Source of the DNA: Bacillus sp. M6-12
GTDB taxonomy: Bacteria > Bacillota > Bacilli > Bacillales > DSM-1321
NCBI RefSeq assembly: GCF_002860285.1
Contig: NZ_PGVF01000027.1
Span: 1 to 64,000, forward strand
Direction: 5' to 3'
DNA: 64,000 nt
In this document: piece after piece, positions 33,572 through 41,671 of the stretch
How positions within the stretch are numbered: the stretch's first letter is position 1
How the letters are laid out: every line of letters starts with the position of its first letter
Notes under the pieces: generated by a model
What the model was told of the DNA's origin: nothing
Database searches by the model: none
Seen by the model: the letters and a program-made list of their open reading frames with translations, nothing else
Position numbers and translations under genes: made by a program

Positions 33572-34567
33572 ATGGAATTGACTTCTGGAACAATATTGCT
33601 TTTATTGGTAATTGCAGCGGCGATTATCGTTCTCGCCATATTGCTGACGTTTGTACCGGTGATGCTCTGGATTTCTGCTTTGGCAGCAGGTGTACGGGTC
33701 AGCATTTTTACACTTATCGGGATGAGGCTCCGCCGGGTTATTCCAAATCGGGTCATTAATCCGCTTATCAAAGCCCATAAAGCGGGGCTTGGAGTTACGA
33801 CCAATCAGCTAGAAAGCCATTATCTTGCGGGAGGTAACGTCGACAGGGTAGTAAATGCACTGATCGCTGCGCAAAGAGCTAATATCGATTTACCCTTTGA
33901 AAGAGGTGCAGCTATTGATCTTGCGGGACGTGATGTACTTGAGGCCGTGCAGATGAGCGTTAATCCAAAAGTTATTGAAACACCGTTTATTTCCGGTGTG
34001 GCTATGGATGGTATCGAGGTTAAGGCCAAGGCAAGAATAACAGTCCGGGCAAACATCGACCGCTTAGTCGGCGGTGCGGGTGAGGAAACAATTGTCGCTC
34101 GTGTCGGGGAAGGCATCGTATCAACAATCGGTTCAGCTGAAAATCATAAAAAAGTACTCGAAAATCCTGATATGATTTCCAGAACGGTCCTTACGAAGGG
34201 ACTTGATTCAGGAACAGCTTTTGAAATTCTCTCGATCGATATAGCTGATGTAGATATCGGCAAAAATATCGGTGCACATCTGCAAACGGAACAGGCTGAG
34301 GCTGATAAAAAAATAGCGCAGGCAAAAGCGGAAGAGCGACGCGCCATGGCTGTAGCCCAGGAACAGGAAATGAAGGCACGTGTCGTCGAAATGAAGGCCA
34401 AGGTAGTAGAAGCGGAAGCGGAAGTGCCGCTTGCCATGTCTGAAGCCTTAAAGTCAGGCAATATTGGTGTATACGACTATATGAATATACAAAACATTTC
34501 GGCGGATACTGATATGCGTGATTCTATCGGTAAATTGTCAAAGGATCCGAAAGACGGAGATAAATAA
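33572..34567 (+). CDS. floA: Flotillin-like protein FloA
   Basis: 331-aa membrane-associated SPFH/PHB-domain scaffold of functional membrane microdomains (YqfA). A hydrophobic N-terminal hairpin (about residues 5-35) is followed by the SPFH core with IPNRVINPLIKAHKAG, and a C-terminal coiled coil rich in Ala/Glu (AEADKKIAQAKAEERRAMA) that drives oligomerisation. The sequence closely matches B. subtilis YqfA through its length. ATG 33572 follows GGGTGA; a GTG at 33563 opens the frame but is within that site. Confidence 0.96.
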   Translation: MELTSGTILLLLVIAAAIIVLAILLTFVPVMLWISALAAGVRVSIFTLIGMRLRRVIPNRVINPLIKAHKAGLGVTTNQLESHYLAGGNVDRVVNALIAAQRANIDLPFERGAAIDLAGRDVLEAVQMSVNPKVIETPFISGVAMDGIEVKAKARITVRANIDRLVGGAGEETIVARVGEGIVSTIGSAENHKKVLENPDMISRTVLTKGLDSGTAFEILSIDIADVDIGKNIGAHLQTEQAEADKKIAQAKAEERRAMAVAQEQEMKARVVEMKAKVVEAEAEVPLAMSEALKSGNIGVYDYMNIQNISADTDMRDSIGKLSKDPKDGDK

Positions 34568-34643
34568 CCGGGGAAAATAAGGGCGTATTAAGTCATCATA
34601 AACTAGCTCTTCCGAAATGACGCAGAAGAGAGGAGGCCAGCAA

Positions 34644-35081
34644 ATGGACACGATAATTGACTTTCTATTAAGCAATATTTTTGTGCTGCTCATTATTGCA
34701 GGCTTTATATCCTCAATTATTAAAAGGGCTAAAAAGGCTGTGAATGATCAGAATCGAAAGCCGGTTCGATTGCCCAAGGAAAGCAGTAAACCGCTGCCGG
34801 AACCGAAAGGCATGGCATCTTCAAAGCCTGAACCAGTGAACGCAGCATTAAATTATACAGCCATAAAAACTGAATTTCCAGCAGAAACAAAAGGTGAAAC
34901 TTTAGAAGAATGGATTGCCGGCGCGTCCCTTCCACCCGAAAATACGCACCCTGAAGAAGAAAGCAGCTCTTTTCAAGGCAGCACCATTAATTTGGATAAT
35001 AAAAGTATAATTGAGGGCATCATCCTCGCAGAAGTATTAGGGCCGCCCCGGGCTAAGAGGCCTGTTTTTGTAAGGAGATAA
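34644..35081 (+). CDS. Small single-pass membrane protein, floA operon
   Basis: 145-aa protein occupying the place of yqfB at the end of the sigma-W operon. One hydrophobic helix at about residues 4-22 is followed by a basic stretch (KRAKKAVNDQNRK) and a Pro/Glu-rich, probably disordered cytoplasmic region; a short conserved-looking end runs SIIEGIILAEVLGPPRAKRP. GAGGAGG precedes ATG 34644. I do not recognise a domain. A role as a FloA/NfeD accessory is inferred only from position. The name yqfB would be positional, so no symbol is given. Confidence 0.75.
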   Translation: MDTIIDFLLSNIFVLLIIAGFISSIIKRAKKAVNDQNRKPVRLPKESSKPLPEPKGMASSKPEPVNAALNYTAIKTEFPAETKGETLEEWIAGASLPPENTHPEEESSSFQGSTINLDNKSIIEGIILAEVLGPPRAKRPVFVRR

Positions 35082-35129
35082 TTGTATTTCTGCCAAGAAT
35101 TAAATACCGTCAGGCAAGGAAAATGGTCT

Positions 35130-35178
35130 AGAACCCCCTTTCATTTCATACATTTGAGATGAAAGGGGGTTCTTTTTT
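35130..35178 (+). terminator. Terminator overlapping the yqfC start region
   Basis: A 15-bp perfect stem: AGAACCCCCTTTCAT (35130-35144) with ATGAAAGGGGGTTCT (35159-35173), a 14-nt loop and a U-tract to 35178. The base immediately after is the A of the yqfC ATG. The 3' arm contains the only ribosome site of yqfC (AAAGGGGG, 35162-35169). It therefore both ends the sigma-W operon and hides the yqfC ribosome site in any message read through from upstream. Confidence 0.93.
35147..35154 (+). promoter_or_regulatory. Possible sigma-E -10 element inside hairpin loop
   Basis: CATACATT (35147-35154) differs by one base from the sigma-E -10 consensus CATACAAT and lies in the loop of the terminator at 35130-35178. 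The -35 candidate GTCTAGA (ends 14 nt upstream) is only a partial match. A start about 7 nt downstream, near 35161, would give an mRNA that keeps the ribosome site but lacks the 5' arm. In B. subtilis yqfC-yqfD belong to the sigma-E regulon; the link here is inference. Confidence 0.5.
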
Positions 35179-35463
35179 ATGGCGCGTAAATGGGGGCAGA
35201 AATTTAAACAGCTTATGGTGAAAACAATGGACCTTCCACAGGATGTCATGATGGACCTGCCGAGAATCACCATAATTGGACAGCTTCATATTTACATTGA
35301 AAATCACCGCGGACTGCTTGCATTTGCGGATAATGAAGTCAGGCTGATGCTGAAAAAGGGCCAGCTATTAATAAAGGGTGAGTCTTTTGTAATTAAAACG
35401 ATACTTCCGGAGGAAATCATGCTGGAAGGAAAGATCGATAAAGTATTTTTTCTCGATGGATAA
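35179..35463 (+). CDS. yqfC: Sporulation protein YqfC
   Basis: 94-aa YabP/YqfC family protein. The sequence LPQDVMMDLPRITIIGQLHIYIENHRG, seen in overlapping short motifs, and the C-terminal GKIDKVFFLDG are typical. The family is expressed in the mother cell during sporulation; the biochemical role is unknown. Its only ribosome site, AAAGGGGG, is 9 nt before ATG 35179 and lies within a terminator stem. yqfD begins 22 nt downstream of its stop. Confidence 0.93.
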   Translation: MARKWGQKFKQLMVKTMDLPQDVMMDLPRITIIGQLHIYIENHRGLLAFADNEVRLMLKKGQLLIKGESFVIKTILPEEIMLEGKIDKVFFLDG

Positions 35464-35485
35464 GTGTGAAGGAGGAGAACCGCCC

Positions 35486-36673
35486 GTGAAAAATCAATGG
35501 ACAAACTTTTATACAGGGTTTGTTAAAGTCAAAGCAATGGGTATAGGAGGAGAACGGCTAATCAACGGGCTCCTCAAGCAAAAAATTTCTGTATGGGATG
35601 TAAAGCGCAGCGGTACGGATACCGTTTCATTTTGCATAGAACTGAAAGATATATCCAAACTGAGAGCGGTTGTCAGAAACAGCGACTGCAAGGTTTCCTT
35701 CATAGAAGGAAGGGGTATTCCATTTATAACAAAAAGGGCCTCGAAATACAGCGGCTTTTTAATAGGCCTGCTCTCCTTTTATATGCTCATCTTCATGCTT
35801 TCCAATATGGTTTGGGGTATTGAAATTAAGGGAGCAAATCCTGAGACGGAGCATGCAATCCGCAAAGAATTGGACAAGATTGGGGTTGAAGTCGGCAAGG
35901 TACAATTCTTGATCGATGATGTAGAAACAATCCAAAGAAAACTCTCAGATAATATAAAGGCTGTTACATGGATTGGAGTGGAGTTAAAAGGGACAACCTT
36001 CCATTTTCAGGTGGTAGAAAAAGAACAGCCAGAAGAGGCAGAGAAATTATCCCCGCGCAATCTGGTGGCCAGGAAAAAAGCCGTTATAGTAGGCATGTTT
36101 GTGGAAAAGGGACAAAAGCAGGTAGAAATAAGTGATTACGTCCATAAAGGCCAATTGCTAGTATCTGGAATCATTGGAAACGAAACAAATCAGCGTTTAG
36201 TAGCGGCCAAGGGCAAAGTCATGGGAGAGACATGGTATAAATCTACAGCCGAAGTTCCGTTAAAAACAAAATTTTCGGTGTTTAATGGGGACGAAACGGT
36301 GAAACATTATATAAATATAAGCGGTTTTTCCTTACCGGTCTGGGGTTTTAAGAATCCGCGATATAAACAGTATGAAGTTGACAGTACAACCAAGCCCTTT
36401 AGGTTTTGGAAATGGGAGCTGCCGATATCTTACCAGTCGGAAACATACCGCAGCAAAGAGGAAATTACCCGTGTATATACGAAAGCACAAGCCATGGCTG
36501 AGGCAAAAAAAATGGCCAAAAAGGATTTGGAAAAAAAGCTGCCTGAAGGTGCCGAGATTATCGGGGAAAAAATTTTGCATGCTGGAATGGACAATGGTAA
36601 AGTAAAACTATCGATTCATTACCAGGTTTTAGAAGATATCGCTGTCGGTATACCAATCATTCAAGGAGACTAA
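35486..36673 (+). CDS. yqfD: Sporulation protein YqfD
   Basis: 395-aa membrane-anchored sporulation protein. A soluble N-terminal part (about residues 1-85) is followed by one hydrophobic segment (SGFLIGLLSFYMLIFMLSNM region, about 88-107) and a large C-terminal region resembling FtsQ/POTRA-type folds at its start. It is encoded directly after yqfC and before phoH as in B. subtilis, where it is sigma-E dependent. GGAGGAG puts the start at GTG 35486; the longer frame overlapping yqfC is not used. Confidence 0.93.
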   Translation: MKNQWTNFYTGFVKVKAMGIGGERLINGLLKQKISVWDVKRSGTDTVSFCIELKDISKLRAVVRNSDCKVSFIEGRGIPFITKRASKYSGFLIGLLSFYMLIFMLSNMVWGIEIKGANPETEHAIRKELDKIGVEVGKVQFLIDDVETIQRKLSDNIKAVTWIGVELKGTTFHFQVVEKEQPEEAEKLSPRNLVARKKAVIVGMFVEKGQKQVEISDYVHKGQLLVSGIIGNETNQRLVAAKGKVMGETWYKSTAEVPLKTKFSVFNGDETVKHYINISGFSLPVWGFKNPRYKQYEVDSTTKPFRFWKWELPISYQSETYRSKEEITRVYTKAQAMAEAKKMAKKDLEKKLPEGAEIIGEKILHAGMDNGKVKLSIHYQVLEDIAVGIPIIQGD

Positions 36674-36676
36674 CGG

Positions 36677-37639
36677 ATGCCAGAAGATGCAAAAGTCGTA
36701 AAACTACAATTAGAATCGCCTAATGAAGCTATGGCATTATTAGGCATATCAGACTCAAACTTAAAAGTTCTGGAAGAAGAGCTTAATGTAAATGTTATTA
36801 CCCGTGGTGAGGCGATAACCGTTTCCGGGGAAGAAGAAAATGCTGAAAAAGCGGAAAATATTATCAAGGCACTGCTTTCCGTAATTCGCAAAGGCATTAA
36901 TATCAGCTCCCGCGATGTTATTTATGCAGCTGAACTTGCTAAAAAAGGGACACTTGAATATTTCCGCGATTTATATGACGAGGAAATTGCCAGGACGGCC
37001 AAGGGAAAAGTGATCCGGGTTAAGACCTTGGGCCAGAGGCATTATATTTCAGCTATGAAAAAGGCAGATTTAGTTTTTGGGATCGGGCCTGCCGGTACAG
37101 GAAAAACGTATCTGGCAGTAGTAATGGCCATCAATGCGTTAAAGAACGGCCAGGTGAAAAAAATCATTCTTACAAGGCCGGCGGTGGAAGCTGGCGAGAG
37201 CCTCGGATTCCTTCCGGGAGATCTGAAGGAAAAGGTTGATCCTTATTTAAGGCCATTGTATGATGCTCTTCATGACCTGCTGGGAACAGAACAAACCGAG
37301 AGAATGATTGAGCGGGGAACTATTGAGATCGCTCCGCTTGCTTACATGAGAGGCCGGACCCTTGATGATGCGTATGTCATCCTCGATGAAGCCCAAAACA
37401 CAACTCAGGCTCAAATGAAAATGTTCCTGACACGGCTGGGCTTTGGATCGCGTATGGTCATCACGGGGGACCGCTCTCAGATTGACCTGCCTAAAGGGGT
37501 TAAATCCGGGCTGCTTACAGCAGAAGACTTACTAAAAAATGTTTCAGGCATGGCTTTCATTTATCTTGAACAAAGCGATGTAGTCCGGCATCCCCTTGTT
37601 GCGAAGATCATTGATGCATATGAAAAGGCTAATCAATAA
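36677..37639 (+). CDS. phoH: PhoH family ATPase
   Basis: 320-aa PhoH-like protein (YqfE). An N-terminal KH-like segment precedes the helicase-type ATPase domain with Walker A GPAGTGKT (about 137-144), ILTRPAVEAGE, Walker B VILDEAQN and a sensor-like TRLGFGSRMVITGD. The family is associated with RNA metabolism, and its neighbours ybeY and era act in rRNA maturation; the exact role is unresolved. It begins 3 nt after the yqfD stop, so it is probably also transcribed from another source than sporulation promoters; no separate promoter is evident. Confidence 0.93.
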   Translation: MPEDAKVVKLQLESPNEAMALLGISDSNLKVLEEELNVNVITRGEAITVSGEEENAEKAENIIKALLSVIRKGINISSRDVIYAAELAKKGTLEYFRDLYDEEIARTAKGKVIRVKTLGQRHYISAMKKADLVFGIGPAGTGKTYLAVVMAINALKNGQVKKIILTRPAVEAGESLGFLPGDLKEKVDPYLRPLYDALHDLLGTEQTERMIERGTIEIAPLAYMRGRTLDDAYVILDEAQNTTQAQMKMFLTRLGFGSRMVITGDRSQIDLPKGVKSGLLTAEDLLKNVSGMAFIYLEQSDVVRHPLVAKIIDAYEKANQ

Positions 37640-38119
37640 GACTGAATAAAAAATCCTTGCTTTCAACACCGGCAAGGATTTTTTTAATAGCTGTCCGGCT
37701 ATCCGCAGTAAATGAATGAGGACAAAGCTTTAATCCCAGGAACACAGGAACTTAGATTGATCATTAATTGCCTCCTGCCGTTTTCGCTTTTTTGGTTCCC
37801 TGTTTAACAAGGTAGGTGAAAGTTGTCTTAAAAACTGTTATCATTTTACATAGTGATACTTACATAGCAGGAAATTGCGGTAATAGCATGAAATTTTCCG
37901 GACAAGCAGAATTAAAGGCAATACACTTTTTAAAAAATGGGTTCTTTATAATTAGATTATTGTGCTGGTGTCGGCGTTTGACACAGGACGGAAGGCTGTA
38001 ATGGTTTTTGATTACAGCCCTGCCAGGCCTTTTGTCAACGTTCCATTGTCAGGGTGCTTGAGCCTTTAACCGTTCTTTATTCATCAGGGTGCTTGCGCTT
38101 TTCGCAAGGAGGGGGAAGT
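37640..38119 (+). other. 480-nt leader interval before pgpH
   Basis: Beyond the phoH terminator there is no convincing gene. A 61-codon frame at 37816-38001 has no good ribosome site. Visible structures are a 9-bp perfect hairpin GGCTGTAAT / ATTACAGCC (37994-38002 and 38011-38019), a partial direct repeat TCAGGGTGCTTG at 38049-38060 and 38084-38095, and a small CTTGC/GCAAG hairpin abutting the pgpH ribosome site. The second repeat unit (38082-38103) matches 21 of 22 bases of the end of the dispersed repeat at 44144-44304. A regulated leader is possible. Confidence 0.5.
37649..37687 (+). terminator. Terminator of phoH
   Basis: AAATCCTTGC and GCAAGGATTT pair across an 11-nt loop, followed by a T-run. 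Confidence 0.92.
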
Positions 38120-40285
38120 TTGAATAAGTTAAATGCCTATTTAACGAAAGTGAAGGACTTGTTGGGAATTAAGGTTTTTCAAATTGTCCTTCTCCTGTTT
38201 CTGGGAGTTTTCTCATATGCTGTCATGTATTCTAATGTCAAGCCCGAAAAGGTGTCTGTCGAGCTGTTCAAACCTGCGGATCAAACGATTATCGCAGGAA
38301 AAACAGTAGAGGATACATTTAAAACGGAACAGGAAAAGAATGATATCGTCAAACAGGTTTCTGACGTTTATTCCGTAAAAAAAGAATATGCACAAAATAA
38401 GGTTGATTTGGTGGCATCCATTTTCGATTCCGCAATCGAGGTAAAAAGTGAAACAGCCCCGCCTCTTCAGGGGACAGGGAAACCCGAAAAACCGGAAGCC
38501 CCTCTTCCGATGGAGAAAAAGGTCCAGCTTCTTAAGGGAAAACTGACGGATGAGGTGAATAAAGACCTTCCAAACCAGGTATTCACCGCTTTGGTTGGAG
38601 CTTCAGAAAGCGATATTCAAATCGCTAAAGACTCGACAATTACAGTTGTAAATAACGTAATGAGCACTAGAATTCCCGCAGATGAAGTCGAGAATGCTAA
38701 AAAAAGGGCAGAAGAGGAACTGCGGTTTTCAAGTCTAAATTCAGAATTAAAAGCGGCTTCGATTGCTTTGGCCAGGTATGTAATCATCCAGAATGTTTTT
38801 TTTGACAGGGAAAAAACAGAGGAGCAGCGCCAGAAAGCTCTGGAAAGTGTAGAACCGGTTAAAATTCTGCAAGGGCAGATTATTGTTGTGGAAGGGCAGC
38901 TTGTGGACCGGGAAATCTACCGCAAACTTGAACTGACAGGAGTTTTGGGAGAGGATAACACGAGCCAGCCTTTTGTAGGTCTTGGAATCATCATTATTCT
39001 GACTGTTGCGGCTCTTTACTATTTTTTCAATTCAACGGAGGAAAGTAAGGATTTCAAAACAAATCATTTAATTATTTTTATAATTGTTTTTTTGGTAGCC
39101 TTGTCATTCATGAAAACAATCAGCCTTTTCTCGGGAAACAGGTATCCTAATCTCGGATATTTCTTTCCCGCAGCCATGGCCTCCATGCTCATTAAGAATC
39201 TTTTAAATGAACGGTATGCCGCAGCGGCTACCATTCTGCTTGCCGGGTTCGGAACGATTATTTTTAACGAAGGCAGTACGGGGATTCTGGATATTCCGAT
39301 TGGACTTTATATCCTTTTCAGCGGTATGGCGGGCATTATCATTCTTACAAGCCGTAATTTTAAGTCGAGAATATTGTCTGCGGGGCTTGCCCTGTCACTT
39401 GTGAATTATGCTCTCATTCTTTCTTTGCTTTTCATTGCAGACGGACACTATTCAAAAATAGAGTTTTTGTACTATTTTGCAGCTGCACTTGTTTCGGGGC
39501 TGCTTTCTTCGATTCTGACCATTGGCCTGCTGCCATTCTTTGAAGCTGGCTTTGGCGTGCTGTCGACGATGAAGCTCATCGAACTTTCTAATCCTAACCA
39601 TCCGCTTCTCAGAAAAATACTTACAGAAGCACCGGGAACTTACCATCACAGCATAATGGTTGCCAATCTTGCTGAATCAGCCTGTGAAGCAATTGGAGCT
39701 AATGGGCTGCTGGCAAGAGTAGGATGCTACTATCACGATATCGGGAAAACAAAACGTCCGCAGTTTTTTATTGAAAATCAAATGAATATTGATAATCCTC
39801 ACGACCGTCTGCCTCCAGCCACAAGCAGGGATATTATTATTGCCCATGCAACAGACGGAGGGGAAATATTGCGGAAACATAAATTGCCAAAGGAAATTGT
39901 GGATATTGCCGAACAGCATCACGGAACGACACTGCTTAAGTATTTTTATCATAAAGCTTCCCAACTGGGAGAAGATGTTAAAGAAGAGGACTATCGTTAC
40001 CCGGGTCCTAAAGCGCAAACGAAGGAAATTGCAGTGATTGGAATTGCAGACAGCGTGGAAGCGGCTGTCCGGTCAATGGCACAGCCGACCGCAGAAAAAA
40101 TTGAAAGCCTCGTTGTCAGCATCATCAGCGACCGTCTGCATGATCACCAATTTAATGAATGCGATATAACTATGCGGGAGCTTCAAATTGTGAAAACATC
40201 GCTATGCGAAACATTAAATGGGATATTCCATTCCAGGATTGAATATCCTGAATTTCAAAAAACGGAACAGAAGGTGAAGGCATGA
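38120..40285 (+). CDS. pgpH: Cyclic di-AMP phosphodiesterase PgpH
   Basis: 721-aa 7TM-7TMR-HD protein (YqfF) that hydrolyses c-di-AMP. Order of parts: N-terminal membrane helix, a large extracellular 7TMR-HDED domain (about residues 40-290), seven membrane helices (about 295-490), then the cytosolic HD domain with EAPGTYHHSIMVANLAE, the HD pair in CYYHDIGKTKRP, and AEQHHGTTLLKYFY. Binuclear metal ligands appear intact. AAGGAGGGGG lies before TTG 38120. The ybeY start overlaps its stop (ATGA). Confidence 0.95.
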   Translation: MNKLNAYLTKVKDLLGIKVFQIVLLLFLGVFSYAVMYSNVKPEKVSVELFKPADQTIIAGKTVEDTFKTEQEKNDIVKQVSDVYSVKKEYAQNKVDLVASIFDSAIEVKSETAPPLQGTGKPEKPEAPLPMEKKVQLLKGKLTDEVNKDLPNQVFTALVGASESDIQIAKDSTITVVNNVMSTRIPADEVENAKKRAEEELRFSSLNSELKAASIALARYVIIQNVFFDREKTEEQRQKALESVEPVKILQGQIIVVEGQLVDREIYRKLELTGVLGEDNTSQPFVGLGIIIILTVAALYYFFNSTEESKDFKTNHLIIFIIVFLVALSFMKTISLFSGNRYPNLGYFFPAAMASMLIKNLLNERYAAAATILLAGFGTIIFNEGSTGILDIPIGLYILFSGMAGIIILTSRNFKSRILSAGLALSLVNYALILSLLFIADGHYSKIEFLYYFAAALVSGLLSSILTIGLLPFFEAGFGVLSTMKLIELSNPNHPLLRKILTEAPGTYHHSIMVANLAESACEAIGANGLLARVGCYYHDIGKTKRPQFFIENQMNIDNPHDRLPPATSRDIIIAHATDGGEILRKHKLPKEIVDIAEQHHGTTLLKYFYHKASQLGEDVKEEDYRYPGPKAQTKEIAVIGIADSVEAAVRSMAQPTAEKIESLVVSIISDRLHDHQFNECDITMRELQIVKTSLCETLNGIFHSRIEYPEFQKTEQKVKA

Positions 40286-40758
40286 TATTTGATATCGATT
40301 TTATTGATGAAACGAATGAGGTATCGGAACAAGAAACTTCCATGATTGAAAAGCTGCTCCAATTTGCTGCCGCCAGGGAAGGAATAGAGGAGGATTGCGA
40401 GCTTTCTGTTACTTTTACAGACAACAATCGGATCCGGCAAATTAATAAGGAATATCGGGACAAGGATGCAGCAACCGATGTCATTTCTTTTGCACTGGAG
40501 GAAATGGGTGAAGAGGAAGTGGGAATTGTCGGTGCTGATATGCCGCGGATGCTAGGAGACATTATCATATCTGTAGAGAGGACTAAGGAGCAGGCTGAAG
40601 AATATGGCCATAGCTTTGAACGGGAGCTAGGGTTTCTCGCCCTTCATGGTTTTCTGCATCTCCTAGGCTATGACCATATGGAGGAACAGGATGAAAAAGT
40701 AATGTTTACAAAACAAAAGGTTATTTTAACAGAGTATGGGCTTACAAGGGAACAGTAA
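40282..40758 (+). CDS. ybeY: Endoribonuclease YbeY
   Basis: 158-aa single-strand RNase with a role in 16S rRNA 3' end maturation and ribosome quality control. The zinc motif is HGFLHLLGYDH (H3xH5xH), near residue 120, with the conserved arginine region RDKDAATDVISF upstream. Overlaps pgpH by 4 nt and dgkA by 23 nt, so the genes are tightly coupled. The pgpH-ybeY-dgkA-cdd-era order is conserved in Bacillales. Confidence 0.96.
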   Translation: MIFDIDFIDETNEVSEQETSMIEKLLQFAAAREGIEEDCELSVTFTDNNRIRQINKEYRDKDAATDVISFALEEMGEEEVGIVGADMPRMLGDIIISVERTKEQAEEYGHSFERELGFLALHGFLHLLGYDHMEEQDEKVMFTKQKVILTEYGLTREQ

Positions 40759-41110
40759 CCGCAAGCACTCATTGTTAAAAAGTTTTGGATTTGCTTTTTT
40801 TGGAATTTATACGGCTGCACGTACAGAAAGAAATGTTAAAATTCACTTAGGCATTTCAATAATTGCTTTGCTCTTTGGCTGGCAGCTGGGGATATCTCCG
40901 CTTGAATGGCTATTTGTATTAACTGCCATCGCTGGTACTGTCGCCTTGGAAATGGTTAATTCGGCTATTGAAAGAACAGTGGACTTGATTACGGCGGAGC
41001 GCCATCCATTGGCAAAGCAGGCAAAGGATATCGCAGCAGGAGCAGTATTGGTTTATAGTCTGTTTTCAGTCTTAGTTGGAGCAGTCATCTTTTTACCCAA
41101 GATATTTTAA
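40736..41110 (+). CDS. dgkA: Undecaprenol kinase (DgkA family)
   Basis: 124-aa integral membrane kinase with three hydrophobic helices. The family motif EMVNSAIERTVDLIT (about residues 72-86) carries the catalytic Glu. In gram-positives the family (B. subtilis DgkA/BcrD type) prefers undecaprenol, feeding the lipid carrier of cell-wall synthesis. ATG 40736 lies within the ybeY end; no strong ribosome site is seen, consistent with coupled translation. There is no good alternative start. Confidence 0.92.
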   Translation: MGLQGNSNRKHSLLKSFGFAFFGIYTAARTERNVKIHLGISIIALLFGWQLGISPLEWLFVLTAIAGTVALEMVNSAIERTVDLITAERHPLAKQAKDIAAGAVLVYSLFSVLVGAVIFLPKIF

Positions 41111-41272
41111 TGGTGTCTATACATATCGTGTTTATATTGTTAGAAAATTCTAACATTTATATTACATTTTGAAAAAAGCATATATAAGACAGGGATTTTC
41201 GAGGTAAAATAAAGAAAAATCCCTTTCTGAAAATAATTGATAAATGGAACGGCTTAGAAGGGAAGATCCGCA

Positions 41273-41671
41273 ATGGAAATAGAAGCATTAATTCAAGAAG
41301 CTAACATAGCAAGGGATAAAGCCTATGTACCGTATTCAAAATTCAAGGTAGGGGCTGCACTGCTTACTGAGGACGGGAAGGTATACCATGGCTGTAATAT
41401 TGAAAATGCTGCTTACAGCATGACTAATTGTGCAGAGAGGACAGCGCTTTTTAAGGCTTTATCGGAGGGTGACCGCAGGTTTACGATGATCGCCGTAGTT
41501 GCGGACACAGAAAGACCGGTTCCGCCATGCGGGGCATGCAGACAGGTAATTGCCGAATTGTGCCCAAAGGAAATGAAAGTTGTTTTAACCAACCTAAAAG
41601 GGGATATTAAAGAATTAACAGTTGATGAGCTGCTGCCAGGAGCATTTTCACCGGAGGATTTACATGACTAA
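41273..41671 (+). CDS. cdd: Cytidine deaminase
   Basis: 132-aa tetrameric-type zinc enzyme that deaminates cytidine and deoxycytidine. The substrate-loop motif CNIENAAYSMT, zinc-site CAERTAL (Cys and catalytic Glu) and PCGACRQV (two Cys ligands) are intact. It is preceded by a 162-nt gap holding an inverted repeat GTTAGAA-AA-TTCTAAC (41139-41154) of unknown role. Its last 8 nt overlap era. Confidence 0.97.
   Translation: MEIEALIQEANIARDKAYVPYSKFKVGAALLTEDGKVYHGCNIENAAYSMTNCAERTALFKALSEGDRRFTMIAVVADTERPVPPCGACRQVIAELCPKEMKVVLTNLKGDIKELTVDELLPGAFSPEDLHD

Noticed and set aside
37816..38001. 61-codon frame in the phoH-pgpH gap
   Set aside because: Starts far from any good ribosome site and overlaps the hairpin region; no resemblance to a protein family.
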